54,196 nt of DNA, taken from positions 1 through 54,196 of IMG/VR virus record IMGVR_UViG_3300049595_003884. One strand, given 5' to 3'. The position numbers and the translations under genes were made by a program. The notes beneath the pieces are model-generated. The model was not told the origin of the DNA, made no database searches, and saw only the letters and a program-made list of their open reading frames with translations. Source of the DNA: a virus. This document shows positions 1-11,300 of the stretch, in pieces (within the stretch, counting starts at the first letter, position 1; each line of letters opens with the position of its first letter).

Positions 1-823
1 ACCCATTGCTATTGAAACATGTCGGTGTTGCGGCAGACCAATAACCAAATGCCAATGGACTAACCGTTGTAATTTGTGCAGATTTTGAAGCCTGACATCC
101 ATAAGCGTCTGTGACAGTGCAAGAATAAACTCCTTCGGTCAATCCTGTTAAAGTTGACCCTGTTGAAGTTCCGACACTCCAATTGTATGTGAACGGTGCA
201 GTTCCTGTAAGACCTGTGATATAAAGTTTACCGTTTGTCTGATTTGAACCACAGTTTGAGTTTGGAACAACATAGAATCCAAAATCTAACGCTGTTGAAT
301 TATCTACAATAAAACTTTGTGTTCTTCCACTACACCCCCCTAAATCAAGGGCAATCAAATTATAAGTTCCCGCACTTAAGTTTGTGAAAACCACATCCTG
401 AACCGCAGTTGTTGCTGATTGTAATATGGTATCTGCAGAGTCAACTAAAAGAAACTGAGTTGATGAATACTGTGATGTCGAAGAACCCGTAACAGAACCA
501 TTAAATTGATTACATGTTGTATTCTGAACTTGAACTATACTTGCACACACTCCGTTTGAAACCGGTATGTTTACAATAAACTCAAAGTTTTGTGGTAACG
601 AACTATCGTTGATTCTAACCGAATAATTTCCCCCAACTACACCAAACTTTTCGCATAACCCTATAGAATTTACACAAGGTGAAAAATCTTGCCAATTGAA
701 TGAATATGGTGGTGTCCCTCCACTAACTGAAACAGAAATAATACCTGAAGAATTGTTACTACAATCTCCAGTCACGTTTACCGTGTAATTTAAGGGGGCT
801 ATATTTGGTGGGACTGCCATCAT
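1..823 (-). CDS. SprB-repeat tail protein, C-terminus cut by window edge
   Basis: The minus-strand frame stays open from the start at 823 to the window edge, giving about 274 residues of a longer protein. It begins MAVPP and contains at least three copies of a roughly 80-100 residue module with GGTPPYSFNW or GTAPFTYNW near its start and GVYSCTVTDAYGC near its end. Paired cysteines recur in each copy. This is the pattern of SprB repeats, known from the Flavobacterium gliding adhesin and other Bacteroidetes surface proteins. The start overlaps the stop of the upstream gene as ATGATG, so either 823 or 820 may be used; translation is probably coupled. As the last gene of the baseplate cluster it is probably a tail fibre or adhesin that binds the host. 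The repeat assignment is from pattern; the role is inferred. Confidence 0.75.
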   Translation of the reverse strand, partial: MMAVPPNIAPLNYTVNVTGDCSNNSSGIISVSVSGGTPPYSFNWQDFSPCVNSIGLCEKFGVVGGNYSVRINDSSLPQNFEFIVNIPVSNGVCASIVQVQNTTCNQFNGSVTGSSTSQYSSTQFLLVDSADTILQSATTAVQDVVFTNLSAGTYNLIALDLGGCSGRTQSFIVDNSTALDFGFYVVPNSNCGSNQTNGKLYITGLTGTAPFTYNWSVGTSTGSTLTGLTEGVYSCTVTDAYGCQASKSAQITTVSPLAFGYWSAATPTCFNSNG

Positions 824-3804
824 GATATCGTTGTGCAATTAATTGTGAATGAAATTCCCGCATTTAAACTGATAACTTCATCAATATAAATAGGTGTTGC
901 GGTCATACTCATAATTTTTATTATATTACCTTGAATGAAGAAAGTATACCCATAATTGTATAAATTAGGGAGATACTGTAATAAAGCATTTCTCCATTCA
1001 GTTGTTGTTGGAACATCTGTGTTACCATATCCTGTAAAGAATGGTTCTTGTATGATTGTGTTATTTCCAATTTTCAAGTCTACATACCAAGTCGAAACAA
1101 CTGAGTTCAAATTACATTGAGTTTGTAGTAATCCTTGACTTGTAAAGTAGTTCGATAACACGTTGTTTAATATTGCCTCAAAACTTGATACTTGAACATC
1201 TCCGTTCAACCATGGATAGATTGAGAAATCAACAAATTCTGAAGCGCAATCAGTAGGGAATATCTCAGCATCTAATGAACATGGTAATGCAGGAACAGGA
1301 ATAAATTGACAACCTCTTTGTCTTCTATAAACATACTTTTGTCTATGGAAAATTGAGTTTTCATATTTAACTCCACTTAACCAAATTGTTGTTGCTGGAA
1401 TCATTTGTTCAATCAACTTTGTCCAATAAGGTCCGAGGTTTTCAACGTAATCAATTAACTTTTGATATGTGTATTTGTTATTTGGAATACCAACTGTTTG
1501 TTGTGATTCCAAGTATTTCCAAAATATAGATTGTAACACAGGATAACCACCAGTCTTTCCATCGGTAATGTATTGTCTGTTTCTTACATTAATCATGTTC
1601 TCCCAAAATGTCTGAGAGAATTCGAAGAACGTTTTCTTTTTTGGTTCTGGATTTATAAAGGTCCAATCAACACCACCAGGAACAGGATATCCAACAGTTA
1701 ATCCTGATTCAGGAATCGGATAATCATATGTTCTTGATTCAACCCACACATCATATACAAGACCTTGGCTCGGGTTTAAGAACAAATCAACATTCTTAAC
1801 ATTCAACACAAGTTTCTCGTTTGATACATAATAATAGGCGTTATAATCTCCTTGAGTTGATACTCTGATTTTCTCGTCATCTGATAACCAAGACTTATTA
1901 TTGTCAATTACTTTCCTCAACTTGAATCCATCTGACATGTATGGGAAATCTCTATATCTATCAAGATATGTTTGTCCATATGTGAATGGTTGGAGTTGAG
2001 TTTGAATATTGTAGTTTTGTCCTGTGAACACATTACCTGTTACTTGAACCTCATCAGGACTTCGGTGAGCTGGTGTTGTTTCATACCAACCCGCACCAAT
2101 TTGGAAGAAATATGTTTCAGTATCTCTTGGGGCTTTTGGATATCCCTCAAAATCAATAGGATAATCACTCCTTAAAATTCTCGCAGTTTCATATGTTGTT
2201 GTTGATGTATATGCACTGAATGTTTGACCTTTAATTTTGAAAGTCACGTTTGGTATATAAGAAGGTGTCTGTTCTATATAAGTTCCTCCTGAGATTTGAG
2301 CCCATTGTGTATCAAATCTTTCCAAATCAATTCTTTGGTCCGCTAAATAAATGTGTTCGTTGTATTCAATCAAAGAATCAGGAGCTCCGATGAGTCTAAG
2401 TAAAAACTCAACAGACCTTCTTGTTCCTTTTGATTTGAATAGGTATGCCGCATTTAGAATTAAATTTCTATAATAAGCATAGTTTAATTCTGTCGGTGTA
2501 AGGGCTCTCGCATAACCTGGATAATTGGTATTACTTTGGTTCCCAAATACAGATGTTAAAAAGTCTTCTTCTGTGATTGGAGAGAAGTTTGACTGCCAAC
2601 CTAATGTTTGAGATAAATTAACTAATAATTGAGATGGAATATCATTTCCAACATTATAGTTAACTGAATTCATGTAACCCAACGTGTCAATGAATTGTTT
2701 TACTTGGTCTAAACTTCTTCCATAAATTTGGAATATTTTTTCAACTTTTTGTCCGAGGGTATCAAACTCTTTTAAGGAATCGGTCACTAAAAATCTTGAA
2801 ATCAAATTTGTTTTGAATGAATCGAGATTGATGGCAATTTCTTGAAGTTGTTCAAGGTATTGGTCAAAAGATATTCCACGAATATTCAAATTCCAAGGAC
2901 CTTCTTTCGGCCAAGTTACTTGAGTATATTGTGTAAAATATTGTCCCGCCTCGTTTTGTTGTGGAACTTGGAAAAAGGCAGTATATTCAGGAACAATTAA
3001 TCTATTCAATAGAAATTTCTCAACTTCATCAAAGTTTTCTGAGAAGGTTTTATCCACAATGTAATCACTTGGTCTAATTATGAAATTATCTTCAAAAGTT
3101 GTTGCAGTAGTTCCAAATGGTGCTCCTGAAACATATAACTCAATGTATCCACTTGTTAATGAGTCTGAAGGATTTAACGATACTACAGGATATGACTTAC
3201 CACCTAAATTAACAACGTAGTCGAGATATGTCTCGGTCAAATTTCTCAAAGGAGAAACTGTAATTTCCCTCAAGGATAAGTTGGTAGAAGCACTTATGGT
3301 ATAATCAATACCAAATGGATTGAAAAATCTATCAACATTAACTCTAAAAAATGTTTCATCCTCTAACGCATTATATGAAATATTAACAGCGGTCTCTCCT
3401 GTTAAGAAATTGTCTGTTTCATACTGAACGTCAAGTGACGCAGGAAAGAAGTTGATGATTTTGGTTATGGATACACTGAATCTTTTTGATAGTGAACCAT
3501 ACATAGTAAAGTTAAGAACTTGGGACACATCATAGTTCGGATAAACCCTAAACTGTGTTGCCTGTATTCTTCTACTTTCAGTTAAATCATCAATACCTAA
3601 TCCTTCTAAACTGATTAGTTCTGAGAATGCCCCAACATTAAATGTTCTGTTAACTTTTTCAGTAACAATTGTATTGAAATCAAAAGTTCCAAGCGTAAGA
3701 CCACCCCCATTGACGGTTTGTAATCCTACAATGTTATCAGAGAATGTCCCCGCCCCATTACCTGGTCTCGGAGGATAAAAATATTTGCTTCTTGATGTCG
3801 CCAT
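820..3804 (-). CDS. Baseplate wedge/tail protein, gp7-like candidate (994 aa)
   Basis: A large protein in the wedge cluster, close in length to T4 gp7 (about 1030 residues). A segment around residues 330-500 is mostly helical and contains ALTPTELNYAYYRNLI, then NAAYLFKSKGTRRSVEFLLR and LIGAP. An aromatic residue, a leucine pair, then KGT and an arginine, followed by a G-x-P turn, resembles phage tail proteins of the P2 gpI type that sit at the end of baseplate wedges. The flanks are beta-rich and without obvious domains. It starts directly at the stop of the 302-residue gene (shared base at 3804) and its stop overlaps the SprB-repeat gene, so the three genes look co-transcribed. Baseplate location is well supported by neighbours; the gp7 equivalence is a guess from length and position. 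Confidence 0.6.
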   Translation of the reverse strand: MATSRSKYFYPPRPGNGAGTFSDNIVGLQTVNGGGLTLGTFDFNTIVTEKVNRTFNVGAFSELISLEGLGIDDLTESRRIQATQFRVYPNYDVSQVLNFTMYGSLSKRFSVSITKIINFFPASLDVQYETDNFLTGETAVNISYNALEDETFFRVNVDRFFNPFGIDYTISASTNLSLREITVSPLRNLTETYLDYVVNLGGKSYPVVSLNPSDSLTSGYIELYVSGAPFGTTATTFEDNFIIRPSDYIVDKTFSENFDEVEKFLLNRLIVPEYTAFFQVPQQNEAGQYFTQYTQVTWPKEGPWNLNIRGISFDQYLEQLQEIAINLDSFKTNLISRFLVTDSLKEFDTLGQKVEKIFQIYGRSLDQVKQFIDTLGYMNSVNYNVGNDIPSQLLVNLSQTLGWQSNFSPITEEDFLTSVFGNQSNTNYPGYARALTPTELNYAYYRNLILNAAYLFKSKGTRRSVEFLLRLIGAPDSLIEYNEHIYLADQRIDLERFDTQWAQISGGTYIEQTPSYIPNVTFKIKGQTFSAYTSTTTYETARILRSDYPIDFEGYPKAPRDTETYFFQIGAGWYETTPAHRSPDEVQVTGNVFTGQNYNIQTQLQPFTYGQTYLDRYRDFPYMSDGFKLRKVIDNNKSWLSDDEKIRVSTQGDYNAYYYVSNEKLVLNVKNVDLFLNPSQGLVYDVWVESRTYDYPIPESGLTVGYPVPGGVDWTFINPEPKKKTFFEFSQTFWENMINVRNRQYITDGKTGGYPVLQSIFWKYLESQQTVGIPNNKYTYQKLIDYVENLGPYWTKLIEQMIPATTIWLSGVKYENSIFHRQKYVYRRQRGCQFIPVPALPCSLDAEIFPTDCASEFVDFSIYPWLNGDVQVSSFEAILNNVLSNYFTSQGLLQTQCNLNSVVSTWYVDLKIGNNTIIQEPFFTGYGNTDVPTTTEWRNALLQYLPNLYNYGYTFFIQGNIIKIMSMTATPIYIDEVISLNAGISFTINCTTIS

Positions 3805-4712
3805 TAACTAGTGATTGTTGTAAAGTTTTTACTGAAATCGATATTATTTCCACGGTTTTGTCTAACCTCATAAAGTAGAGCGTTAAATTGGTCTCTAATT
3901 TCATAAAGATTATATTGTCTGTAGATGTTGTTCTCAGAATCGTAGATTGTGTAGATACCATCATCAATAGACTTGGTCTGATTACCGTAAAGAGCAATTG
4001 CAAGAGATGATATATCGTATTCAACCATTTCAATTTCTATTGAAACTGGATTAAAGTATGTGTTTGAAATAATAATGCTTTGGTCAGGCTGTCCAATGAA
4101 TGGTGTAGCGTTTGGATTGTTAGTTGGTGATGATGAAGGTGACAATGTTAAGAATAAAAGGTTTGCTGAACCATCAACATATCTATAACGGATTGCCTTT
4201 TGTGTTGTATTAACTTCGTTTGTTACAACGGGTTCGCAGAAGAAACAAGATGTAACAACTCTGAAGAAGTTTGGTATCTTTGTTCCATCAGTATTCAAGT
4301 ATTCAACTCTATATCCCACAAGACCTTGAGGAACAAAGTTATTTTGGAATTCTGTTGGGACGTTGGTAACATCAATGATGATTCCTTTTACGTTTGGTAA
4401 TGCATTAAGAACTCCACAATCAGTAATTACTGTTCTGATTTGTGCCGGTCTCAAATATAAAGTATAAATTCCGAGGGCGTTAAATTGTTCTGCAGGTAAT
4501 GTAAGATTATACAAACCTCCTAAAACTTCCACACCAGCATTTCCACCTGTCACAGAATTGTTGAAGTATGGTCTTAAAATTGTTGGTGCATCAAGGGTTG
4601 TTAATGTGAAATCTTCTGTCACATCTCTTGATGGAGTATAAACCATAGTTATTTCAACATCTTCTGGTGAAACATCACTTGGTCTAATCGTTCCGTATGA
4701 GCCTATTGCCAT
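3804..4712 (-). CDS. Baseplate/tail structural protein (302 aa)
   Basis: I do not recognise this family. The protein is beta-rich with aromatic and asparagine-rich stretches, has a CFFCEP cysteine pair near residue 165, and ends in a short helical segment (YNLYEIRDQFNALLYEV) followed by an extended tail. No signal peptide or membrane helix is visible. It has its own upstream TATTTATA box 13 bases before the start, so it probably begins a transcription unit that continues into the gp7-like and SprB-repeat genes. The stop touches the next start. Its position among wedge proteins suggests a baseplate or tail-fibre-attachment subunit; this is inferred from context only. Confidence 0.6.
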   Translation of the reverse strand: MAIGSYGTIRPSDVSPEDVEITMVYTPSRDVTEDFTLTTLDAPTILRPYFNNSVTGGNAGVEVLGGLYNLTLPAEQFNALGIYTLYLRPAQIRTVITDCGVLNALPNVKGIIIDVTNVPTEFQNNFVPQGLVGYRVEYLNTDGTKIPNFFRVVTSCFFCEPVVTNEVNTTQKAIRYRYVDGSANLLFLTLSPSSSPTNNPNATPFIGQPDQSIIISNTYFNPVSIEIEMVEYDISSLAIALYGNQTKSIDDGIYTIYDSENNIYRQYNLYEIRDQFNALLYEVRQNRGNNIDFSKNFTTITS

Positions 4713-4725
4713 GTTTTTGTTTTTT

Positions 4726-4733
4726 TATAAATA
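4726..4733 (-). promoter_or_regulatory. TATTTATA box, 13-base spacing
   Basis: Sense strand reads CTATTTATA followed by 13 A-rich bases and the ATG of the 302-residue gene. Member of the directional motif set seen throughout the window; probable phage promoter -10 region. Confidence 0.55.
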
Positions 4734-4735
4734 GT

Positions 4736-5821
4736 TTAGTCCTTATTTTCAACGTTAAAAAATCCGTATCCATAATTAATCATGTCACCCAAATTATCAA
4801 CCTCCCCCAATCTCTGAACTCTCTCATATGCACTGTTCTTTCCTCTCTCAACAAACACATCAGTTTGTATCTGTGGTTGGTCCATAACTTTCAATAAAGC
4901 TTCGTTTTTTGTTATAGGAACTGCGGTGAGATTATCAGCAGTAAACCCATATGACTGTTCGAAGAATATTGTTGTTCCTCCACTAAAGTCATAATAGTCA
5001 ACACTGTTGATAGTGTAAGCAGTAAATAACGGGTCAATGTTTGTTATTGTTCCCCAAATCTGTCCATTCTGAATTATTGGTAAACCAATTCTTTGTTGTG
5101 GTGTAAGATTACCATAAGGGGTAAGTTCATTTATTCTCGAAAGTGTTATCCCTGATATAGTATACGGAACAGTCACATAGTTATAAGATTCTTGTGGTTG
5201 AACTTCGTTAACAGCATCTCCTGAGAAAATGTAATTATAACTCACAGGAGTTCCACTCCAACTTCCGTTGTTTGAAACAAAATAAGCGGTTCCTTGTGGG
5301 TTTGGTGCAACAACATTTGTATATGGTGTTGTTACCGTTTTTTCTACCACAGTTACTCCCCAAGGATTAATCTGTCTTACAGTTATTTTATATTGGTCAG
5401 GTGTATTGGTAGGATATTGGTGTGATATGGAGTTTGGTATTGTTTGTGGGAAAGCCTCAATCTGTGAACCATCACCCCAATCTATAGAATATTGAGATAA
5501 CTCCAAGAATTTTTGGAAATCACTCGATGTATTATAAACATAATAAGTGTATGGACTACCAGTTGTTGCAGAAAATATGAAATTGGCCACAACATCTTTC
5601 TGAAGGATGGCTCCATCAAATGGTGAATAGTATCCCGCATCAACCGCTGTCTGAGTTATCAGAATGTTGACACTCAATCCTGTTAATGTAGATGTCCCAC
5701 CTGAACCTGCAGTCAAAATCTGACTCATTCCTGAGTAAACACCTACAGGTTGATTTTCATAATTAACTGTTACAATGTCTCCTAAAATATTTTCAGGTGA
5801 TATAATAAAATTATAATCCAT
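4736..5821 (-). CDS. Tail protein with PKD-like domain (361 aa)
   Basis: A beta-rich structural protein. Near residues 110-170 it contains YSIDWGDGSQIEAFP, then HQYPTN and YKITVRQINPWG, the signature of a PKD-type immunoglobulin-like domain (WGDG turn, H-x-Y strand, then a V-rich strand). Such domains decorate phage tail fibres and baseplates and bind surfaces or partner proteins. The rest is unfamiliar, with repeated aromatic and glycine turns. Its start lies at the stop of the 267-residue gene (shared base at 5821), indicating translational coupling. The stop is followed by the promoter box of the next unit. Likely a baseplate or fibre component; the exact role is unknown. Confidence 0.65.
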   Translation of the reverse strand: MDYNFIISPENILGDIVTVNYENQPVGVYSGMSQILTAGSGGTSTLTGLSVNILITQTAVDAGYYSPFDGAILQKDVVANFIFSATTGSPYTYYVYNTSSDFQKFLELSQYSIDWGDGSQIEAFPQTIPNSISHQYPTNTPDQYKITVRQINPWGVTVVEKTVTTPYTNVVAPNPQGTAYFVSNNGSWSGTPVSYNYIFSGDAVNEVQPQESYNYVTVPYTISGITLSRINELTPYGNLTPQQRIGLPIIQNGQIWGTITNIDPLFTAYTINSVDYYDFSGGTTIFFEQSYGFTADNLTAVPITKNEALLKVMDQPQIQTDVFVERGKNSAYERVQRLGEVDNLGDMINYGYGFFNVENKD

Positions 5822-6624
5822 TATTGTGGTGGGTTAACATATTCATACCATTTTATCGGGTTGGTTGCTAGTCCAACTCTCTGATTATTACTGTTCAATA
5901 CTTGGTAGGTTTGTGTATCGTAATCCAACTTAACTGGATAATAGAAATTTGTAAGGGTATCAAAATTGTAAGGGTTAGCAACCAAGTTGAATTGTCCCTG
6001 ATTCATCATCTTAACAAAATATCCTTTCTCCGCATTAAAGAACTTGGCAGTCATGAAGAATGTATCGATATTCAAAAACTCTCTCTTCTTTAACCAATAA
6101 ATAAAATATCCTTCTTTGTCTCCAACATAGTCCAAAGTGAACTTCGGCATTTTGATTTCAACAGGTGTTCTCTGCATCATCGCAGGCATCTTGTATCCTT
6201 GTTGAGTTGGGATGATGATTGTCAAATAATTAATCTGACTCTTCTCATCTCTACTATCATAGAAGTCCAATTTGAAAAATGAGTTTGTAAAATTATTATT
6301 ATAATAGTAAATGTCTTGAACACTGAATCCTTCTGCAGTATAATCCATTTTCCAATTTGCAGATGAACTTAAAGTTCCTCCTGAATAGAAATAAAACTCA
6401 TAGTTTATTTCAGTAATGACTTGTGTTAATCCTGTATAAAAATGATTAGCAAATCTTGATACTTCAAAATCTCTACCAATACCAATTACCTCAGTGATAA
6501 CCTCTTCCTCATATACTTCAATACTTTGGTCATTACCCAAATAATCCCAAGATAATTGCACAGGGATATTAATCAGTCTATCTGACCCTTGGTTTTGTGT
6601 CATCAAATACTTATTCACATCCAT
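5821..6624 (-). CDS. Tail structural protein of unknown family (267 aa)
   Basis: No family recognised. The sequence is rich in tyrosine, phenylalanine and asparagine, as are its neighbours, and looks mainly beta-stranded. It overlaps the end of the upstream 566-residue gene by 14 bases and shares its stop region with the next start, so it belongs to a tightly packed operon of structural genes running from 8.3 kb to 4.7 kb. No transmembrane segment, signal peptide or enzyme motif is visible. Role in the baseplate or tail fibre is inferred from position. Confidence 0.55.
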   Translation of the reverse strand: MDVNKYLMTQNQGSDRLINIPVQLSWDYLGNDQSIEVYEEEVITEVIGIGRDFEVSRFANHFYTGLTQVITEINYEFYFYSGGTLSSSANWKMDYTAEGFSVQDIYYYNNNFTNSFFKLDFYDSRDEKSQINYLTIIIPTQQGYKMPAMMQRTPVEIKMPKFTLDYVGDKEGYFIYWLKKREFLNIDTFFMTAKFFNAEKGYFVKMMNQGQFNLVANPYNFDTLTNFYYPVKLDYDTQTYQVLNSNNQRVGLATNPIKWYEYVNPPQ

Positions 6625-8311
6625 CGATAAGTGGTTTTACTGGGAAACCAATACCAAGAAGATTTCCATTGAAATTAGAACCTTCAGGTATTAATCTAAA
6701 TATTATCCCTTGATACGGGTAGTGGGCACTATTTAGGAATGGATAATCAACTCCCCTTCCTAAATTATCTACGAAACCATAAGTATATAAGTCTCTCCAT
6801 CTGAACTGTTGGTCAGCATTTGAAAAGAATGAATATGATGGAACATTCTCAACTTTACCAACATCTCCTGTTTCAATGTAATCAGAAAATGTTTTGAGTG
6901 TCATACTATTATGTGGTTCATAATAATATCCAGGTGCGTTTGTGTCAGGTGTCGGTGTAGTTGAAAATATGTTTTGGTTATATTTTATCTTGTGGAAATA
7001 TGGTGATACCACTCTTTCAAGTTGTTCGTAGTTGTTCCACTCACAGAAATCACCATCCATGACATCATCTCTCTTTAAATCACCATTGTAATAGAATGTC
7101 TTTGTAACACCGTTTGTTTTGGTGTATGATGATAAAGGAACCGATGTATTTGAATTAACAAATGATTGGTCCCAATAGAAGTTTGGTGATGTTGTTATAT
7201 TGAATTTCCAACCTTGTTTCAATCCAACACCATTGGATGGTTCGTTAAACCAACCAGTATATCCTTTGAATACAATAGTTAGGAATATCTCTGACAATGG
7301 TCTTTTTTGATTATCAATGAATCCGTTGAAATTGAAGTCTATTGCAGAAGAAACGTTATAAGCATTACTACTTGTCTTCTGACTTATCCTTGTAACATTG
7401 TTTGGGGTTAAAGAACTTAGTTCGAGTTTTTTTTCTTCGTTAAAAACATTTTTTTCAAATCCCGATTTTGTCATTATAAGGTCATCTAAGTTTGTAAGAA
7501 TCTTATGTTTTCTCACATAGTATGTGGACCTTGTTTCGGCTAAATTTTCAGGGTTCAAAACTCTTTTGAATGTTCCAACTTTTCCGTTCAAGAAAGTGCT
7601 TCCAGTATATCCGTAATTAAAAATATTAAATACGTATGGTTGACTGTCGAACACATCATTACCTAATGAATAAACTTCAAAAATATTATTTTGTTTGTAA
7701 CTGAAAGATAATTCAACAAATTCTCCAGGAGTCAACCCGTGAGGTGCAACACATTCGAATCTTATAACTCGACTACCGTTTGATTGTGCATTACTGAGTG
7801 TAAAAGGTATACCGTCTTTTGCAACCCAATTATTTTGAGTTGATAATGTTGTGTAAAGTATTTTATTTTCGTCGTTCTCAAATGCATATGAAATATAATA
7901 AGTCCAATTATAGGTGTATGCACTCTTGGCTTTGTAATCTAAATGTTGGTCTGATATATTCGGTCTAAAAAAATCAAATTCATAATATTGTGGAAACCCT
8001 TTCCATACATTATTTTGGATTGAAGCATCTGCACCTACATAGAACAAGTTATTTTTAAATGGAAGATATTCTGTGGTTCCGGTGATAACATTACCATATA
8101 AATAACTAATTTTGAATGTTGGTCTGAATATTGTGCACCCTTGTCTTTCACCATCGTATACATCCGCTAAGCTGACTGTCGAACTTCTATCGTATTCCGT
8201 AAGTTCCTGTTGTTTTTCTTCCAAAGAAATAGAAATTTCTTGGTCGTTAGCAGGTGCTGACTTATACTGTTGAGCACTTGGTATGAGTGTAAACTTATTC
8301 ATTTGCTCCAT
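6611..8311 (-). CDS. Large beta-rich tail protein (566 aa)
   Basis: No family recognised. The protein begins MEQMNKFTLIPSAQQYK, has a glutamate-rich stretch around residues 25-40, and then a long beta-rich body full of aromatic and asparagine residues. A start at 8311 overlaps the previous stop by 17 bases; an internal ATG at 8302, preceded by GGAGCAA, is an equally good start and would be one of the few Shine-Dalgarno-like cases here. The gene is translationally coupled to its 1769-residue upstream neighbour and overlaps the 267-residue gene downstream. Probably a baseplate or fibre structural protein; no biochemical role can be read from the sequence. Confidence 0.55.
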   Translation of the reverse strand: MEQMNKFTLIPSAQQYKSAPANDQEISISLEEKQQELTEYDRSSTVSLADVYDGERQGCTIFRPTFKISYLYGNVITGTTEYLPFKNNLFYVGADASIQNNVWKGFPQYYEFDFFRPNISDQHLDYKAKSAYTYNWTYYISYAFENDENKILYTTLSTQNNWVAKDGIPFTLSNAQSNGSRVIRFECVAPHGLTPGEFVELSFSYKQNNIFEVYSLGNDVFDSQPYVFNIFNYGYTGSTFLNGKVGTFKRVLNPENLAETRSTYYVRKHKILTNLDDLIMTKSGFEKNVFNEEKKLELSSLTPNNVTRISQKTSSNAYNVSSAIDFNFNGFIDNQKRPLSEIFLTIVFKGYTGWFNEPSNGVGLKQGWKFNITTSPNFYWDQSFVNSNTSVPLSSYTKTNGVTKTFYYNGDLKRDDVMDGDFCEWNNYEQLERVVSPYFHKIKYNQNIFSTTPTPDTNAPGYYYEPHNSMTLKTFSDYIETGDVGKVENVPSYSFFSNADQQFRWRDLYTYGFVDNLGRGVDYPFLNSAHYPYQGIIFRLIPEGSNFNGNLLGIGFPVKPLIDGCE

Positions 8312-11300
8312 ACTTAGTTTTAAATTTATCCAATGCGGTTTCTCCTTTGATTAACCCAAAGTAAAAATGATAAGGCGCACCTACTAAAAACTTACTACTT
8401 TGTGACATAGTAAATGTATCATAATTCATGTTCTGTGGTGTGCTTGTATTCGTAACACTGAAAATATAACCTCTTTGGAAGATATCATATGATGTATTAT
8501 TTCCATAATAATAGTTCGGAGTTGTAACTCTTCTTCTACTCAACGCTTGATAAGGATATTCTGTAATATCATTTATTGTTGTTGCCCAGTTGTTTCTTTC
8601 ACTTCCGAATATATTCGAAACACCACCTTGTCTTAAACTCCACTGATAGAATGGAACTTGTTGTGATTTGATTCCAAAATCATATGTCACTGCAGTTTGA
8701 TTCGGGTCAGGTCTGAAGTTTATAATTCCAGGTGAAATATAATCTTTGTCTTGTAAGTTGGATGTTGTTGAGGAGAAAAATATTCCCATAGTCGGATTAC
8801 CTGGTGTTCCAATAACTTTAACAGGGTCATTGGCATTTCCATTTGACGGATAAAACTCAGGTGAAAATGGTATAACACCAAACTCCGAGTTAATTGACAT
8901 CATCTGAGCTAAGTCAGCATCAATTCTTTGTCTTGGTAATGTTGAAAGACCTGTTCCATATCTATTGAACAATTGATTCAATGAGTTGTCACCCAAAGGT
9001 ATCAGTTGTTGTAAAAACTTTTCATCAGTAATTCTACTAATAACAAAAAGGTTAACAATATCTGAAGTATCTGAATAACTTGTTGGATTTAGATTTGACA
9101 TAACGTATGATGCCGTTGAAGGTTCGAATGTTATTTCGTCATAGAAAGAATCTTTCATTCCCAAATTAACTATTGTTGTTGGGAACAATAAATTTCTTGT
9201 ATTAATTGGACTAACATCGTCAATTGTAGGTCTTCCAATAAATGGATTTGAAGTAGATGTTGCCACATATGGTGAACTTCTGAAATAGAAATTGTTTGTA
9301 TCAGAGTCGAAATATATTAACTTTTTTGGGAATACTGGTGGTTCTGGTTTGTTTTGACTATCAAAGTATCTGTCAACTTGAATAGGGAACATGAATAGTG
9401 AACCATTAACCCAATTATTTGTAAAAGATTGTGATAACACACCTCTACATAAAGCATAAAAGAATCTATATCTGAATCCCCACTCGGCAAATGTTTTGAA
9501 GTCTTTACCATTAAATAAATCTGTTAAAGGTTTTCTCACCATAACATAACAACCATTATCAATCGCATCTGTTCCCTCACATCCTAATTCGATACCAAAG
9601 TTTGTTCCATCACCTGAGTAACAAGTTAAACCAACCATTCTATCACAGTCATTCAAAGACGCCAACACATTACCCGCAGCATACTGACCTTCAATATCCG
9701 CAGTTATAGTTTCAGCACCTTGACTGAAAACAACCCCAGCAACAGAATCTCCTGTTGTAAGATTATAAACTTGGAAACCTAAGTTTTGTTGTAATAATGA
9801 AACACTTCCATTCCAATTGAATCCATTGTCGGCATAGTCTGATGATGGAAGTCTATCAGTTCTCATAACTGTAAGGTCGGTTGTGATACTTAAAGGGTTT
9901 GCTGAAAATATTGGTAATAACGATGGACTATAGTATAATTGTTCCGTGAAGGCGTCATACCTTGTATAAGACGTCGCATCACAAGGTCTAAAAATAATAA
10001 AATCATCATTTGTGAATCTATAATTACCGTCTAGAATTGCACCTCCAGACAAATCATCTGAGTTGTTATATCTTGTTTCCGTAGAACCAGCTGCAAATCC
10101 AGGTGGATATTTTGGAAACTCTGGCAGTTGAGTAAAAACATTACTTGTTTTACTAATTACACCTCCATTAGGCGTCACATCAATATAGTTGTTAGAATAA
10201 TATGAGTTCCCCAAGGCTGTTATTGAACTGTTGTTACTATCAAGAGCTCCGTAGAATCCAACAAGTGGTGTTGTGAAAGCACTGAATGTTAATCCGGGTG
10301 TGCTAACTGGTGGATTGATTGGTTGGAAAAAGTTTGATTGGTAAAATATATTACTTTGAACGTTATGTTGTTGAACCGTAGTTGTTGAGCCTGCAGGGAG
10401 TTTTTGTATTGGAACATTGACTCTCGTCGAAGCAGTGATAACAACGTCGTCCTCATTCGGGTGTCCCAGTATTCTTCCAATACCATATTTGTTCACATAT
10501 TGTGGTGAATAAGGGTCAACTCCTCTTTGTAATATTAAAACTTTTTGTGTTTCGAATTCATTAAGATAAGTTGCATTAAGTTTTTCATACCATATATTAT
10601 TTCTATTATTTGTTGGATTTGTTCCAAACCATCCGTTTCTACATTCATCAAACGTTATAATTGTTGATGGTTGAATTAACTGATTCCAAAAACTTGAGTT
10701 TGATGTTAATCCACTTGAATTAGTTGGTGCTAATCCTGGCAAAGAATAAACCGGTGAATTATTAATAATTGTTTTGGTAACAGTAATTGCTGTCAAAACT
10801 TGATAATATTCGATATCCATTGGATAGTCATATCCTCTACACTCATCACCATATCCTGTCACCGTATAAACTGCCAACCCACCCAAAGAACTCAATTCAA
10901 TACAATCAACATCTGTAATTGTGTGAACACCAATAGATTTAGTAGTAGCACTTTTATCTCCATAACAAGTCAAATATGAAACAGTTCCAGCCTCAGTTAC
11001 ATTAATAGTAACACTTGTTACACATGTTGGGGTAAATCCAGTTGGTAAAGTATAATTAGTTGATGCGTCGGTAGTTTGTGAAGTGGCATAATTTACAGTA
11101 ATTGGTATAATACCTGTTGGAACTTTCCCAGTCAATCCAGATATTAATTTACCTCCTTTAGTTGTTCCTGTCCATCTATAGTTGGGGTCTTGTGAAATTC
11201 CAGGATTGACAAATGTTATTAAATCTCCAGGTGTATAATCTCCAGACGTTAAAACTGTCAAAGTATTGTCATAATGAAAACCTTGATTGTTATCAGTTGC

